Source of the DNA: Bacteroides sp.
GTDB lineage: Bacteria; Bacteroidota; Bacteroidia; Bacteroidales; Marinifilaceae
DNA: 37,858 bases
Assembly (NCBI GenBank): GCA_021771575.1
Contig: JAETOX010000016.1
Coordinates: forward strand, 1-37,858
Direction of reading: 5' to 3'
Part shown: positions 7,717-16,050 of the stretch, one piece after another
Layout of the letters: every line of letters starts with the position of its first letter
How positions within the stretch are numbered: position 1 is the first letter of the stretch
The notes under the pieces: generated by a model
What the model was told of the DNA's origin: nothing
Database searches by the model: none
The model's input: the letters and a program-made list of their open reading frames with translations, nothing else
Program-made: the position numbers and the translations under genes

Positions 7717-8739
7717 TCAGTTGGTTTGTATTCGCCTTGCCTGCCATGCCTGATGTGCAATAATGACCTCTTCGCGTTCTTGTTCCAGCAAAGTCTTCGT
7801 CTCCGGGGTATATCCGAGGAATTGGATGTATCCGCCATTATACCCTGTGAGTCTGCACCGCATTCCGGCCTGTTCTAATTTGTCAATCCGCTTTTGCGCG
7901 GTTTTGGCACTTGAATACTCTTTCGGCCAGAAATAATGCTCGCCTTGTGAGCCGTAATGGTCTTCCCCGAGTATCATCTCGCCGATATGCCTCCTGTGTT
8001 CGATGAAACCGAACCGTGCCGTACCCAATGCCTGCCGCAGGGCCTTGTGCGCCGTACCTTCGGGGTGCTTGAACACTTCCTGCTTCTCCTTTCCCTTGCA
8101 GGCGAGTTTCGGCAATTCCACCTTGTAAGGTTTCCGGTAGCTGCCTATGCCCAATGTCAGGTAGAAATTGGTGTGGAAATAGTCCGTCATGGCATTGCTG
8201 TCATCGAAGTTGTACGACATGACAAAGTCGCAGACATTCATCATCACCTCCTTCGCACGGTCTGTAAGGTCAGGATTCCACTCTATGTTGTAGTGGTTGA
8301 TGGTGTCCTGCACCTTGCCGGATTCCTTGGTGAACGCCTCGAAGTCCGCGCTCATCAGCTTGATGTAAATGGAATTGTAATTCTCCCGTCTGACGGAGAA
8401 CCTGTATCTGGGATAGGTTTCCTTGAGCCAGGTCCGCACCAGTTCCACAATCTCGGGAGCGTGCTGTCCCTTGTAATTGCGGCCTTTCCACCGGTATTCG
8501 TTATATACATACTCGGCATATTCCTTTGCCGTGGCCCCGGAATAGTCATATTCGTAGCCGGTGGTGTCAGCGGACATATTAGTGGAGTCCTTCCACACGT
8601 CATAAAGTTTTTCAAACTCGACGTTCACCTGCTGCATGACGGCAGTGTCACCACCCTTGTCCGGGTGGTGCTGCAATGCCAGACGGCGGTACTCTTTCTT
8701 CAAGTCCGCCAGACTGTGTATGTTCTGAAAATAAGTCAT
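7717..8739 (-). CDS. J-domain (DnaJ-like) protein of the ICE
   Basis: The first ~55 residues of this 340-residue protein form a J domain: helix II basic face (LKKEYRRLALQ) followed by the essential HPD tripeptide at residues 25-27 (HHPDKGGD). J domains stimulate Hsp70 ATPase and recruit DnaK to a client. The remaining ~285 residues carry no Gly/Phe region or zinc finger, so this is a class C co-chaperone with a private C-terminal domain. The C-terminal domain includes FDDSNAMTDYFHTNFYLTLG and a final segment reading GYIQFLGYTPETKTLLEQE. J-domain proteins of this type occur on Bacteroidales ICEs. The client is unknown; a replication or transfer protein is a reasonable guess. Confidence 0.82.
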   Translation of the reverse strand: MTYFQNIHSLADLKKEYRRLALQHHPDKGGDTAVMQQVNVEFEKLYDVWKDSTNMSADTTGYEYDYSGATAKEYAEYVYNEYRWKGRNYKGQHAPEIVELVRTWLKETYPRYRFSVRRENYNSIYIKLMSADFEAFTKESGKVQDTINHYNIEWNPDLTDRAKEVMMNVCDFVMSYNFDDSNAMTDYFHTNFYLTLGIGSYRKPYKVELPKLACKGKEKQEVFKHPEGTAHKALRQALGTARFGFIEHRRHIGEMILGEDHYGSQGEHYFWPKEYSSAKTAQKRIDKLEQAGMRCRLTGYNGGYIQFLGYTPETKTLLEQEREEVIIAHQAWQARRIQTN

Positions 8740-8751
8740 AACCGTAAGTTT

Positions 8752-8970
8752 TTATGCCCCTGCAAGGCGATTGATAAAATATTCCTGATAGTCGAGGTCG
8801 AGACCGAGATTGCTGCAAGCGAGTTCAATGTCGCCTTCCCTCAAATCATCCACATCCTGTAATTCGTGCAGGTATTGAAGTTCGGAATCCAGATACTCCT
8901 GCGCTTCTGTCTTGTCGCAACTGCATGAGTTGCAGATTAAGTCAATGATATTTTCTCCCATATTATTCAT
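8752..8970 (-). CDS. Small acidic ICE protein of unknown function
   Basis: The likely product is 72 residues starting MNNMGENIIDLICNSC from the ATG at 8,970, or three residues shorter from 8,961. A longer frame to 9,051 exists, but its first part would lie inside the upstream gene. The protein is acidic (pairs such as DVDDLREGDIE) with CNSCSCDK near the N-terminus and the ending YQEYFINRLAGA. The start overlaps the stop codon of the upstream gene, which implies translational coupling. It is followed by the J-domain gene after 12 bp. Not recognised beyond a resemblance to small proteins of other Bacteroidales ICEs. Confidence 0.65.
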   Translation of the reverse strand: MNNMGENIIDLICNSCSCDKTEAQEYLDSELQYLHELQDVDDLREGDIELACSNLGLDLDYQEYFINRLAGA

Positions 8971-9580
8971 TGTTAGAGGTATGTTTGTTATAGACATTTC
9001 GCTTTCCGTCGTAATCCAGATTATACCACCATTTATCGGTAGCACCGGCAAATGTCTGTGAACTATTGTTGGAAAGATAATCCGTTTCTTTCAGTCCTGT
9101 AATGCCTTCCAAAGTCCTGATGTCATTGCCGGTCCACCAACTTTGCATTATCTGCTTGAATTCTTCCAACGAACAGAAGTCAACATTCTCCTCACATTCT
9201 TCACACCATTTGCCATCACAATCATGTGCCGTATCGCAGATATACATTTCTGTATTCGCATCTATCCAGGCCTGTGTCTCCACTTGCCTTGAACCACATT
9301 CTTCGCATACCAGAACTTTAGAATCATCAGGCTCTTTTCTAAAAGCCTTGCCGTCATAAAGCGATACGGCACGTTCCACCAGCAAAGTCCGGCTGCATTC
9401 CGATAATTCGGTATAGAACCGTTCCGCCGCACCATAAATGGAATTTTCAGCCTGTGCGTTCCATTTTTCCCAAAAGTGCAGGTAGTCACCTCCGAACACG
9501 ACTTTACATTCCTCCTTGCTCCATGCGTTCCACATATAGTAGAAGAAGCTGGAGACTGCATTTTCTGCGTGGTATTTCAT
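8963..9580 (-). CDS. ICE protein with a cysteine-rich (zinc-ribbon-like) centre
   Basis: The 205-residue protein has helical, aromatic N-terminal residues (SSFFYYMWNAWSKEECKVVF). A Cys cluster follows from about residue 92: VCEECGS, then CDTAHDCDGKWCEECEE and NVDFC. The CxxC pairs suggest a zinc ribbon or treble-clef-like site. The C-terminal half ends in the WWYNLDYDGKRNVY segment. The gene begins in an ATGA overlap with the upstream gene (9,577-9,580) and ends over the start of the next, so the three are translationally coupled. Nucleic-acid or protein binding is possible. Function unknown. Confidence 0.72.
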   Translation of the reverse strand: MKYHAENAVSSFFYYMWNAWSKEECKVVFGGDYLHFWEKWNAQAENSIYGAAERFYTELSECSRTLLVERAVSLYDGKAFRKEPDDSKVLVCEECGSRQVETQAWIDANTEMYICDTAHDCDGKWCEECEENVDFCSLEEFKQIMQSWWTGNDIRTLEGITGLKETDYLSNNSSQTFAGATDKWWYNLDYDGKRNVYNKHTSNNE

Positions 9581-10170
9581 GATTTTTCAGTTTCAGGTTC
9601 AACATTTTCTTTGCCTTCCAATTGCCTCCATACGACATCATACATTTCGTGGAGCCAGTCGATGTTCCTCGTTCCGAGTTCAAACGGACTGTGACATTCC
9701 ACTTCATAACCGCTCTCTTTCTCCTCGGCAAAAACGGTCAGGCTGTTTTCCGTTACCCGAAGTCCTGTTACCATACATTCATACGGATCACCGTTCTTAC
9801 TGAACCATATCACCCAGACCGGGTCGTATCCATCATCTTCAGGGAACCGTATCTCGGTCATGCAGTGTGCTTGAAGCAATTGTCGTATCGCTTCAATGAT
9901 ATCCGCTCGTAATTCCTCAATTCTCCCGCTAAAATCAATGGATGCCGAAGTCCCTTTCCCGTTTCGTTGAGCCACAGAAAGAATCTGTGTGTCGGGGTGA
10001 ACCCCGAAATTCCAGTCTACATCTTCATCATCGAGAGTAGTGTGGATATTGCCGCCCAGAACCAGCCCACAGTCCTCAGACACCATTTGTCTTGCTTCAT
10101 CGTGGTCTTCAGCCACTACCGTGTAAGTGCCCTCGAAGGCATACCTTACTCTTACATCATACTTTGCCAT
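9577..10170 (-). CDS. ICE protein with a DpnD/PcfM-like N-terminal segment
   Basis: The 197-residue acidic protein begins YDVRVRYAFEGTYTVVAEDH followed by a DEARQMVSEDCG helix and a beta strand ending DVDWNF. This is a small alpha/beta pattern that resembles the DpnD/PcfM C-terminal domain of other mobile elements. The resemblance is by eye only. The second half (about residues 85-190) is predicted soluble, with FPEDDGYDPVWVIWFSKNG and a terminal DWLHEMYDVVWRQLEG. The stop and next start overlap as ATGA. No catalytic motif is seen. Confidence 0.7.
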   Translation of the reverse strand: MAKYDVRVRYAFEGTYTVVAEDHDEARQMVSEDCGLVLGGNIHTTLDDEDVDWNFGVHPDTQILSVAQRNGKGTSASIDFSGRIEELRADIIEAIRQLLQAHCMTEIRFPEDDGYDPVWVIWFSKNGDPYECMVTGLRVTENSLTVFAEEKESGYEVECHSPFELGTRNIDWLHEMYDVVWRQLEGKENVEPETEKS

Positions 10171-10207
10171 AATTCTTATGATTTGATTGTTTGTAATTGA
10201 TTTAACA

Positions 10208-11137
10208 TTAAGAGACTATGCTGACAGGATTGTTGAAAAATGAATCGTCCACGCCATACACATGCTGTATGGAATAGTCGTACTTGGATCGTTCATCGTC
10301 CAGACGGAAACGGAAGCCGTTACAGCCTTTGACTTCCAGCTTGAGCTTCACATCTTGTTTCAGTTCCATTTCAAGCAGGCTTCCGCCGCCATACGTGGAA
10401 CTGAACAGCCCGCAACAGTTCCCTTTGGGGATAATGACCTCTTTCAGCGAGAAGTCTGCATCATACAACTCTTTCAGACTTACCTTTCCGATATAGGTCA
10501 GCAGGTTCGCACCGCAACAGGAATTGATAAGTTCCTCGTAGAATTGCTCGTATGAGACCTGTTCTTTCCCGTTCCTGCTTTTCCGGTTCGGGAAACGCCC
10601 GTAAACTTTGTAGCCGTGGCTCGTCAGCAGTTTCTTTACTTGCGCCGGATTGAGGTTCAGGCTGTCTACCATGTCCCCGAAATAGGATTCCTCGTAACTG
10701 TAACCGCCCTGCGATTCAAACCAGTTGGAGTTGATGCAGTCGTAGTCGGAAAGCATCTCCACCCGGATGGGAATGTCATCCGTGTACCTTATCAGGTCTT
10801 TCACTACGTCCGAATCGTTCCTGCTGTAAATCTCGTCCCGGATTGCATCCTCATGTTCATCGAAAAAGGCATCGACCTCGTGTTCGTCAAAGTCGTTGAA
10901 TACAAAGCATTCTTCTTTCAGCTTTTCCATAATCCCATGAACAGCTTCATATTCCGCATCGCCATACCATTCGCCCGCCTTTTCCCACAGGCAATCGCAA
11001 TTCCGCCTGTCCAGACATTTCCGGATGATGTCAAGGTGGTTGTCAAGGTTGTCGTTATAATCCGTCCATACCAGCGTGTAGGATGGTTCCATGAGGGATT
11101 TCACGAAATCCAACGTAAGCGTTCTCTGTTCTTCCAT
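10208..11137 (-). CDS. Acidic ICE protein of unknown function
   Basis: The 309-residue protein is strongly acidic in its first half (clusters such as FDEHEVDAFFDEHEDAIRDE). The C-terminal half has a glycine-rich turn (CCGLFSSTYGGGSLLEMELK) and beta-strand pattern. It has no signal peptide, helix bundle or recognised catalytic motif. The strong negative charge is reminiscent of DNA-mimic antirestriction proteins, but no specific family can be recognised, so this is only a thought. It is separated by 37 bp from the gene downstream and about 90 bp from the gene upstream. Confidence 0.7.
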   Translation of the reverse strand: MEEQRTLTLDFVKSLMEPSYTLVWTDYNDNLDNHLDIIRKCLDRRNCDCLWEKAGEWYGDAEYEAVHGIMEKLKEECFVFNDFDEHEVDAFFDEHEDAIRDEIYSRNDSDVVKDLIRYTDDIPIRVEMLSDYDCINSNWFESQGGYSYEESYFGDMVDSLNLNPAQVKKLLTSHGYKVYGRFPNRKSRNGKEQVSYEQFYEELINSCCGANLLTYIGKVSLKELYDADFSLKEVIIPKGNCCGLFSSTYGGGSLLEMELKQDVKLKLEVKGCNGFRFRLDDERSKYDYSIQHVYGVDDSFFNNPVSIVS

Positions 11138-11227
11138 TTTTCTTTACCTGTGTACGGCAGGGTTCTGTTTCCCGTACATACCGTTATAAATGACAGAAGC
11201 GACCTTCCGGCCGCCTCCGTATTACTA

Positions 11228-11515
11228 TTACCCATACAGTTCTTTCACTATCTCGTCATACCTTTCCTTTACCATCTCCGTCTTACGGTTGAAGTGAAAA
11301 TATGCGGTGTACCTGTAACCGGTACTTGGCTCTCCGCCGCATTGTCGTATTGCCGTGTCAATATCCCAGTCAATATCACCAATGCCGAGTGATATGCTTG
11401 TGCCTTGCAACAGACAACGGGCAAGCCGGAGCGCGGAATCCTTCTTGTTTTCCTTGCGAAGCCTGTCGAAAGCCATCATTGCAATTTGCCGGTTTGAAAT
11501 CTTCAACTCTTCCAT
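11228..11515 (-). CDS. Small ICE protein of unknown function
   Basis: This is a 95-residue soluble protein (MEELKISNRQIAMMAFDRLR and so on) with a helical first half and a central IGIGDIDWDIDTAIRQCGG segment. It has no recognised domain. It is 17 bp downstream of the preceding gene in the same block, and about 90 bp separate it from the next gene. That short gap holds no element copy and no clear promoter. Confidence 0.62.
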   Translation of the reverse strand: MEELKISNRQIAMMAFDRLRKENKKDSALRLARCLLQGTSISLGIGDIDWDIDTAIRQCGGEPSTGYRYTAYFHFNRKTEMVKERYDEIVKELYG

Positions 11516-11532
11516 ATATTCATCTGTTTGGG

Positions 11533-11901
11533 TCAGACAATCCCGGCCAGTTGTTTGAACCGCGCTACGATCTCATTGCACTTGCTTTCGGCAAGCCCTT
11601 CATGTTTTCGGCAAATAGCACAATATTCCTTCCAGGGCCTGCCTTCAAGCTCGTGTTCGTATGATGACATGACCAATTCCGGATATTCCTCAAAAAGGAT
11701 ATTGAACGCTTTTCTCCATTTGCGAACCTGCCACGAACCGCTTGCTACCAATTTTATGAATTCAAACATCTGTTTGTCCGTTTTTACATCCAAGTCATAA
11801 AAATGGTCTGTTTTCGGCCATACGTTGTTGGAATGCTGCCAGGTCTCAATCTGCTTGTTTTTGGCATTGTATGCCATTTTTGTGATTATCTGGTAACTCA
11901 T
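11533..11901 (-). CDS. Small ICE protein of unknown function
   Basis: The 122-residue soluble protein starts MSYQIITKMAYNAKNKQIE and contains YCAICRKHEGLAESKCNE near its end (a CxxC and a later Cys). Trp, Lys and Glu are frequent. Not recognised. It lies 16 bp downstream of the neighbouring gene in a closely packed block, so it is expressed with it. Confidence 0.62.
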   Translation of the reverse strand: MSYQIITKMAYNAKNKQIETWQHSNNVWPKTDHFYDLDVKTDKQMFEFIKLVASGSWQVRKWRKAFNILFEEYPELVMSSYEHELEGRPWKEYCAICRKHEGLAESKCNEIVARFKQLAGIV

Positions 11902-11917
11902 GTTGATATATATGTTT

Positions 11918-12232
11918 TCAGTTCATTATCATATTGTTCCTTTTCCTGTCGCGGCTTGCCAGCATACCGAAATGGATGCTGAATATGCGCTGTCCGAAGC
12001 AGATTGGTGAATTGTACTCCATGCGCTGCCACAGCGTGAAATGGTCGTTTGCGTAAGACCAGCGGAAATGTCCCGACAGCGAGCCGAAGGTGGGATTGAC
12101 GTTTCTTCCGATAAGCATCCGGTTCACGTCCACGATGTTGTCGGAGGTCAGGATGATGTTCAGGATTTCCACGAAAGCCATCTGCGTGAAACTGTCTGTC
12201 GGTAAGACCGGTCCGAGAAAATTGATGTTCAT
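11918..12232 (-). CDS. Small ICE protein of unknown function
   Basis: The product starting MNINFLGPVLPTDSFTQMAF from the ATG at 12,232 has 104 residues. A start at 12,262 would overlap the upstream gene by 17 bp, and the longest frame (to 12,361) would run through it, so both are less likely. The body contains NRMLIGRNVNPTFGSLSGHF and the ending MLASRDRKRNNMIMN, with a basic C-terminus. The pattern (hydrophobic N-terminal helix followed by a beta-rich, basic half) does not match a family I can name. Confidence 0.6.
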   Translation of the reverse strand: MNINFLGPVLPTDSFTQMAFVEILNIILTSDNIVDVNRMLIGRNVNPTFGSLSGHFRWSYANDHFTLWQRMEYNSPICFGQRIFSIHFGMLASRDRKRNNMIMN

Positions 12233-12245
12233 AAGCGTTTGTCTT

Positions 12246-12755
12246 TTAATCGTAATTGTCATCGAATACTTCAAAACGAGGGAAACAGTTATCGAAATAG
12301 TTGCCTGATATGCCCGGATAATACAGCAGGCTGTCATCCCCGCTGTCCGGGCAGGAGTCATCGTCGATATAGGTCACGTTCCCGAACAGTTCCAGGTAAT
12401 GCGCTACCAGCAGGTGCGGGTCTTCCGTACTGATATCGTGTCCGTAACGGTCGCACCAGTCGAAGAAAAAATCCTTGTCGGGTTCCTCCAGCTGCTCCAT
12501 TGCCTCCCTTATATCAAAGAAGTTGGGACAAAGCCATTCCCTGTTGATAAGCGGGTCCGGGATTTCCTCCCATTTCGTATACCTGTACTCCGGTGTTTCC
12601 TCTTCGGGAAACAATTCGGAGCAGGTGCATAGGAATTCTCCCATGTCGCCGAAATCGGACATACGCAGCAGGCTGTCCCTTTCCTGCCGGATGTCGATGA
12701 GATGCTGCGTGGTCACTGCCACTTCTGCCTGATTCAAGTCCATAATCTTTTTCAT
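12246..12755 (-). CDS. Acidic ICE protein, first gene of the middle block
   Basis: The reading frame extends upstream to 12,956, but those first 67 codons are simply repeat element B translated. The real start is probably ATG at 12,755 (MKKIMDLNQAEVAVTTQHLI), giving 169 residues, or 12,743 (MDLNQAEV). The protein is very acidic (EEPDKDFFFDWCDRYGHDIS, and a C-terminal run of Asp residues around YIDDDSCPDSGDDS). Acidic proteins at the head of ICE cargo blocks are often antirestriction DNA mimics. I see only a weak resemblance to the ArdA style and do not claim it. Confidence 0.68.
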   Translation of the reverse strand: MKKIMDLNQAEVAVTTQHLIDIRQERDSLLRMSDFGDMGEFLCTCSELFPEEETPEYRYTKWEEIPDPLINREWLCPNFFDIREAMEQLEEPDKDFFFDWCDRYGHDISTEDPHLLVAHYLELFGNVTYIDDDSCPDSGDDSLLYYPGISGNYFDNCFPRFEVFDDNYD

Positions 12756-12785
12756 TACAGTTATTGATGCGGAACCGGGGATTTT

Positions 12786-12937
12786 ATTCCACAGGCTCCA
12801 AAAGGTCCGGGCCCCGGCTGTGCAGGGTTTTTCGGGGAAATACCGGAGCCTCCGGCGAGGATGATTTTCCCGAAAACCGCTTGCGGCTTGACCTTGCCCA
12901 GCCGGTAAAGGCGCGGAGTTACCTTTGCCTGTGGAAT
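12786..12937 (-). repeat. Structured repeat element, copy B
   Basis: Outer stem: ATTCCACAGGC (12,786-12,796) with GCCTGTGGAAT (12,927-12,937), a perfect 11-bp match. Middle stem: CCGGCTG (12,814-12,820) with CAGCCGG (12,899-12,905). Apical stem: TTTTCGGGGAAAT (12,829-12,841) with ATTTTCCCGAAAA (12,864-12,876), 13 bp with one G-U pair, enclosing a CCGGAG-C-CTCCGG hairpin. A CCGC-TT-GCGG side hairpin follows. It carries the shared 15-mer GGCGAGGATGATTTT at 12,854-12,868 and TTACCTTTGC near the outer end. It sits in the leader of the gene at 12,755. Confidence 0.87.
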
Positions 12938-12968
12938 GGAATCTGCGGTTATTCATGTTTTTTCATTT

Positions 12969-15900
12969 TTAGCCGGTTATGCGCTGGCTTCCCCAGCTGA
13001 TATGTATCTTGCCCTCCCTGTCACGTTCCCTGACCAGCAGGCTCTCGATGACGGACATAGTGACGTCAAACTCCTCGAAGATGTCTGACTGTTCTTTCAC
13101 CTCACCACTTTTGATGAACTCGTTCAGCCGCTCCTTGGTAAGTACCAGTGCCATCAGGTTCTGCTCCACGGAATCCTTGTAGGTGACATAATGTACGTCC
13201 TTCAGTTCTTTGGAATCAAGACGTATGAAGCGGAAGTAGAACTGCTCCATCTTCGGGATATTCCATTGGAGCGATTCCAGAATCACATCGTTACAGGTCG
13301 GGATGTTCACCGAACTGCTCAGACTCTGCTGTGTGCAGACCAGTATGCCGTTGACGGTGGAATCGAACTCAGTCACGATGCTCTGCCGTTTCTTGAAGGT
13401 CACGTCGCCTTTGACCACAAACACCGGACGGTTCGGAAAGCATTCGCGGAGATGATTCTCGTAAAGGTCGAACGCCGCTATGGAGGTGCAGCCGACAGCC
13501 ACCTTGCCGGGAATCTTCCGTATCAGTTTCTCGATATATCTTGTCTTGTTCGGAATCCCGTCGCCGAAATAGCCATCTATCAGGTGCGGGACGGAGCACG
13601 CCTTGATGAGCAGCTTGATCTGTCGCATGAGCCTAAGCCCGGCATCCTTCTTCGCGTCTCCCGTACTGTTGTAATACAGCTCGCAAATGCGGCAGAATTC
13701 CTCGATAATGACGCGGTAAACCTCGTGCTCGCCTTCAGCCGGGCTGACCGTATGGGTACGTATCTTGTACTTCTCGCCTGCGAAGTCCCTGAACTTGCGG
13801 GTGATGATGGTCTTTCCGATAAGCTCCGCCAGTTCCTCCTTGTTGTACACGTCCTGGTTCTGCTTCTCTATGCCGAATACGGTGGATTTTCCGGGGCAAT
13901 GACAGGAACGGAAAAGCACATGGCCTCTGAAAGCCGGGAACGGCTCTCCGTAATGCCGGTTGCTTTCTTCCTCTATCTCCTTGTCTCTGTTCTCGTGGTA
14001 TATCCGGTCGCACCAGCAGACCATGTTGACGGAATTGTTGTACAGCAGTTCAAATTGGCTGTACAGTTCCGCGATGTTGTTCCGCGTGGTGGTTCCCGTG
14101 TCGAGTATCTTGTATTTGAGACGGCGGAAAATGCTCAAGACAAGCCTTGTCCGTTGTGAAGACGGGTTGGTTATCTCATCGGATTCATCGAAAACCAGGC
14201 AGAGTTTCCCGGATGTGCGTCTGACAAATTTTGACAGTCCACGCTTCAGTTTGGAGAGTATGGAGGTGGAGAGGATGAGTAATACACCTTCAGGTACTGT
14301 TTCCAAATCGGCATTACTTCTGACTATACGGAATTTCTCCCGATTGATTGTCAGAAACGGTATCCAAGTCATATTGGTGGCAATGGCCGGAGCCAGAATG
14401 ACGGCATTGCGTACCTTATGGAATTTAAGCAGGTATTTTGCCCGATGATACACGGCTGCCGTCTTGCCGGAACCTTGCTGCCAGTTCAGCAAAGCATAAC
14501 GCTTCTGCAAGACCAGGTTCAGGTCGTGTTTTTGAAGTGATGTAAACTCACATATCTCACCGTCCTTGTTTCTGAAAGTGGTGCGATCGAGGTATTCTTG
14601 CAGAAATGGGTCTGGTTGCATTTCTGTAAACTGCCGGTTCTGGTTTTCGTATTGCCTGCGTTTCTTGCGTATCAGTTTTTCCGCTGCACGTATCTGGCGC
14701 ATGTTCTTTTCAGTCGGCAGTTCCGGTAAGGGAAGTTCGCTCCGTCCCAGCACAAGGTCATTGATACTTGCCGCCTTGTGTGAAACCTTATCCAGCAGAC
14801 GGGGTGCATACTGTTTCAGCTTGAAGCCGTAGGAGGTCTTCACCAGGGCCACTTCCTTGCGTGGTACGGTATTCTGCGAGGTGATATACCTGCGGATGAT
14901 ACCGAGGACTTTGGTCGTGGTCAGCTTGTTCTTCTCCCATTGGTTTACCTGTTCCCGGGTGGCATTTTCCGGCGGTTTCTGGTTACGGAACTTCGTGACC
15001 AGTGCTTCCGCTTTGTCTATGTGTTTGTTCAGCTTGGTGTGGGCTTTCAACTCGTACATGTACTTGGCGAGTTTGTACTCGAATACCTCCAGTTCCTCCT
15101 TGTCAATCCGGTTGGTCTCGCGCATCAGGTCGAAGCGTATTTTGTGCTTCATCAGCCTTGCCTCGCGGATGCGCTCTTTCAATTCAGACATGGAGATGAA
15201 CTCTTCCGCGTTGTAGGCCTGCATCTCGATATGCAGCGACTTGCGCAGGAACACCATTACTTTCGTGTTGAAGTTGTGGACTCCCGTGGAAGCGAAGGCA
15301 TTGGGATTTAACTTCACTTGCCCGATGAACGAGAACCGGCTGTTGATGCCCGTTATGCGTGTCTTCTCCCAGAACTCGCTCTGCATGAACGAGCTGGGAA
15401 CAATGACCATCAGGATGCCTGCCGGGTTGAGCACATCGTAGGCTTTTTCCATATAGTATTCCTGTGACAGCCTGTAATCAAATTTCAGGTTGAAAGGCGG
15501 ATTGCCGATAATGATGTCAAAGCGTTGTTCCGGGTAATATTGCCGGATGTCGCATTTCTCGATATGGGCGTCCGGGTAGAGATACCTTGCAACGGCCACC
15601 GCCTTTCCGTCTATGTCGAAACCGTAGGTGTTATGATGGTTCGGAAGGTGGTTGAAGAAGTTTCCCATGCCGCAGCACATGTCGAGTATCATCTCGGAAG
15701 AGGCCGGAGACAGCATATCCACTATGTCTCTGCATACTTCATGCGGGGTGAAGAACTGTCCCATCTCATACTCTTTCTTGGCCTCCGCGTACTCGTTGTA
15801 ATTGGCAAAGTCGGACTGTTTCAGGTTGTGCAGCCCGCCGATGCCGGTATAGCAGTTGTAGATGCTCTCCGCCGGAATCAGATCCTTGCCGGAGTCTATG

Positions 15901-15971
15901 GCGAAAAGAATCTTCTCGTTGACCTCGGCCCGCCTGTCCTGTGGTATCTGTTGGGGTATGATGGCGTACAT
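12969..15971 (-). CDS. N6-DNA methyltransferase fused to an SNF2-like helicase
   Basis: This 1000-residue protein joins two modules. The N-terminal adenine methyltransferase has GQFFTP at 71-76, SAM-binding motif I (LDMCCGMGNFF) at 96-106 and catalytic motif IV (NPPF) at 157-160. After a charged linker, a superfamily-2 helicase module begins near 470: Walker A QGSGKT at 499-504, DESD box at 595-598, TGTTTR motif near 625-630, and a C-terminal lobe ending around IPKMEQFYFRFIRL and a conserved Gln/Arg region. No nuclease motif is visible. The fusion resembles the antirestriction protein DarB of phage P1 and polyvalent proteins of conjugative elements, so protecting transferred DNA is the most likely role. 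It is the last gene of the right-hand block. A role in defence against other DNA is the alternative. Confidence 0.85.
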   Translation of the reverse strand: MYAIIPQQIPQDRRAEVNEKILFAIDSGKDLIPAESIYNCYTGIGGLHNLKQSDFANYNEYAEAKKEYEMGQFFTPHEVCRDIVDMLSPASSEMILDMCCGMGNFFNHLPNHHNTYGFDIDGKAVAVARYLYPDAHIEKCDIRQYYPEQRFDIIIGNPPFNLKFDYRLSQEYYMEKAYDVLNPAGILMVIVPSSFMQSEFWEKTRITGINSRFSFIGQVKLNPNAFASTGVHNFNTKVMVFLRKSLHIEMQAYNAEEFISMSELKERIREARLMKHKIRFDLMRETNRIDKEELEVFEYKLAKYMYELKAHTKLNKHIDKAEALVTKFRNQKPPENATREQVNQWEKNKLTTTKVLGIIRRYITSQNTVPRKEVALVKTSYGFKLKQYAPRLLDKVSHKAASINDLVLGRSELPLPELPTEKNMRQIRAAEKLIRKKRRQYENQNRQFTEMQPDPFLQEYLDRTTFRNKDGEICEFTSLQKHDLNLVLQKRYALLNWQQGSGKTAAVYHRAKYLLKFHKVRNAVILAPAIATNMTWIPFLTINREKFRIVRSNADLETVPEGVLLILSTSILSKLKRGLSKFVRRTSGKLCLVFDESDEITNPSSQRTRLVLSIFRRLKYKILDTGTTTRNNIAELYSQFELLYNNSVNMVCWCDRIYHENRDKEIEEESNRHYGEPFPAFRGHVLFRSCHCPGKSTVFGIEKQNQDVYNKEELAELIGKTIITRKFRDFAGEKYKIRTHTVSPAEGEHEVYRVIIEEFCRICELYYNSTGDAKKDAGLRLMRQIKLLIKACSVPHLIDGYFGDGIPNKTRYIEKLIRKIPGKVAVGCTSIAAFDLYENHLRECFPNRPVFVVKGDVTFKKRQSIVTEFDSTVNGILVCTQQSLSSSVNIPTCNDVILESLQWNIPKMEQFYFRFIRLDSKELKDVHYVTYKDSVEQNLMALVLTKERLNEFIKSGEVKEQSDIFEEFDVTMSVIESLLVRERDREGKIHISWGSQRITG

Positions 15972-16050
15972 ATCTTTAATAGTTTACGGTTGGAAATGAA
16001 GACACCCCGCAAGAGTTGCCTTACGGGGTGCTGTGGGATTCTTCTCATGG

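Noticed and set aside
12756..12956. 67-residue N-terminal extension of the gene at 12,246
   Set aside because: The extension is element B translated. The ATG at 12,755 sits just after the element and fits the block layout.
13191..14159. Long + strand frame of 322 residues inside the methyltransferase/helicase gene, and comparable frames at 7,957-8,862, 10,616-11,392 and 14,940-15,311
   Set aside because: These are antisense shadows of well-supported genes in GC-rich DNA and contain no recognisable domain.
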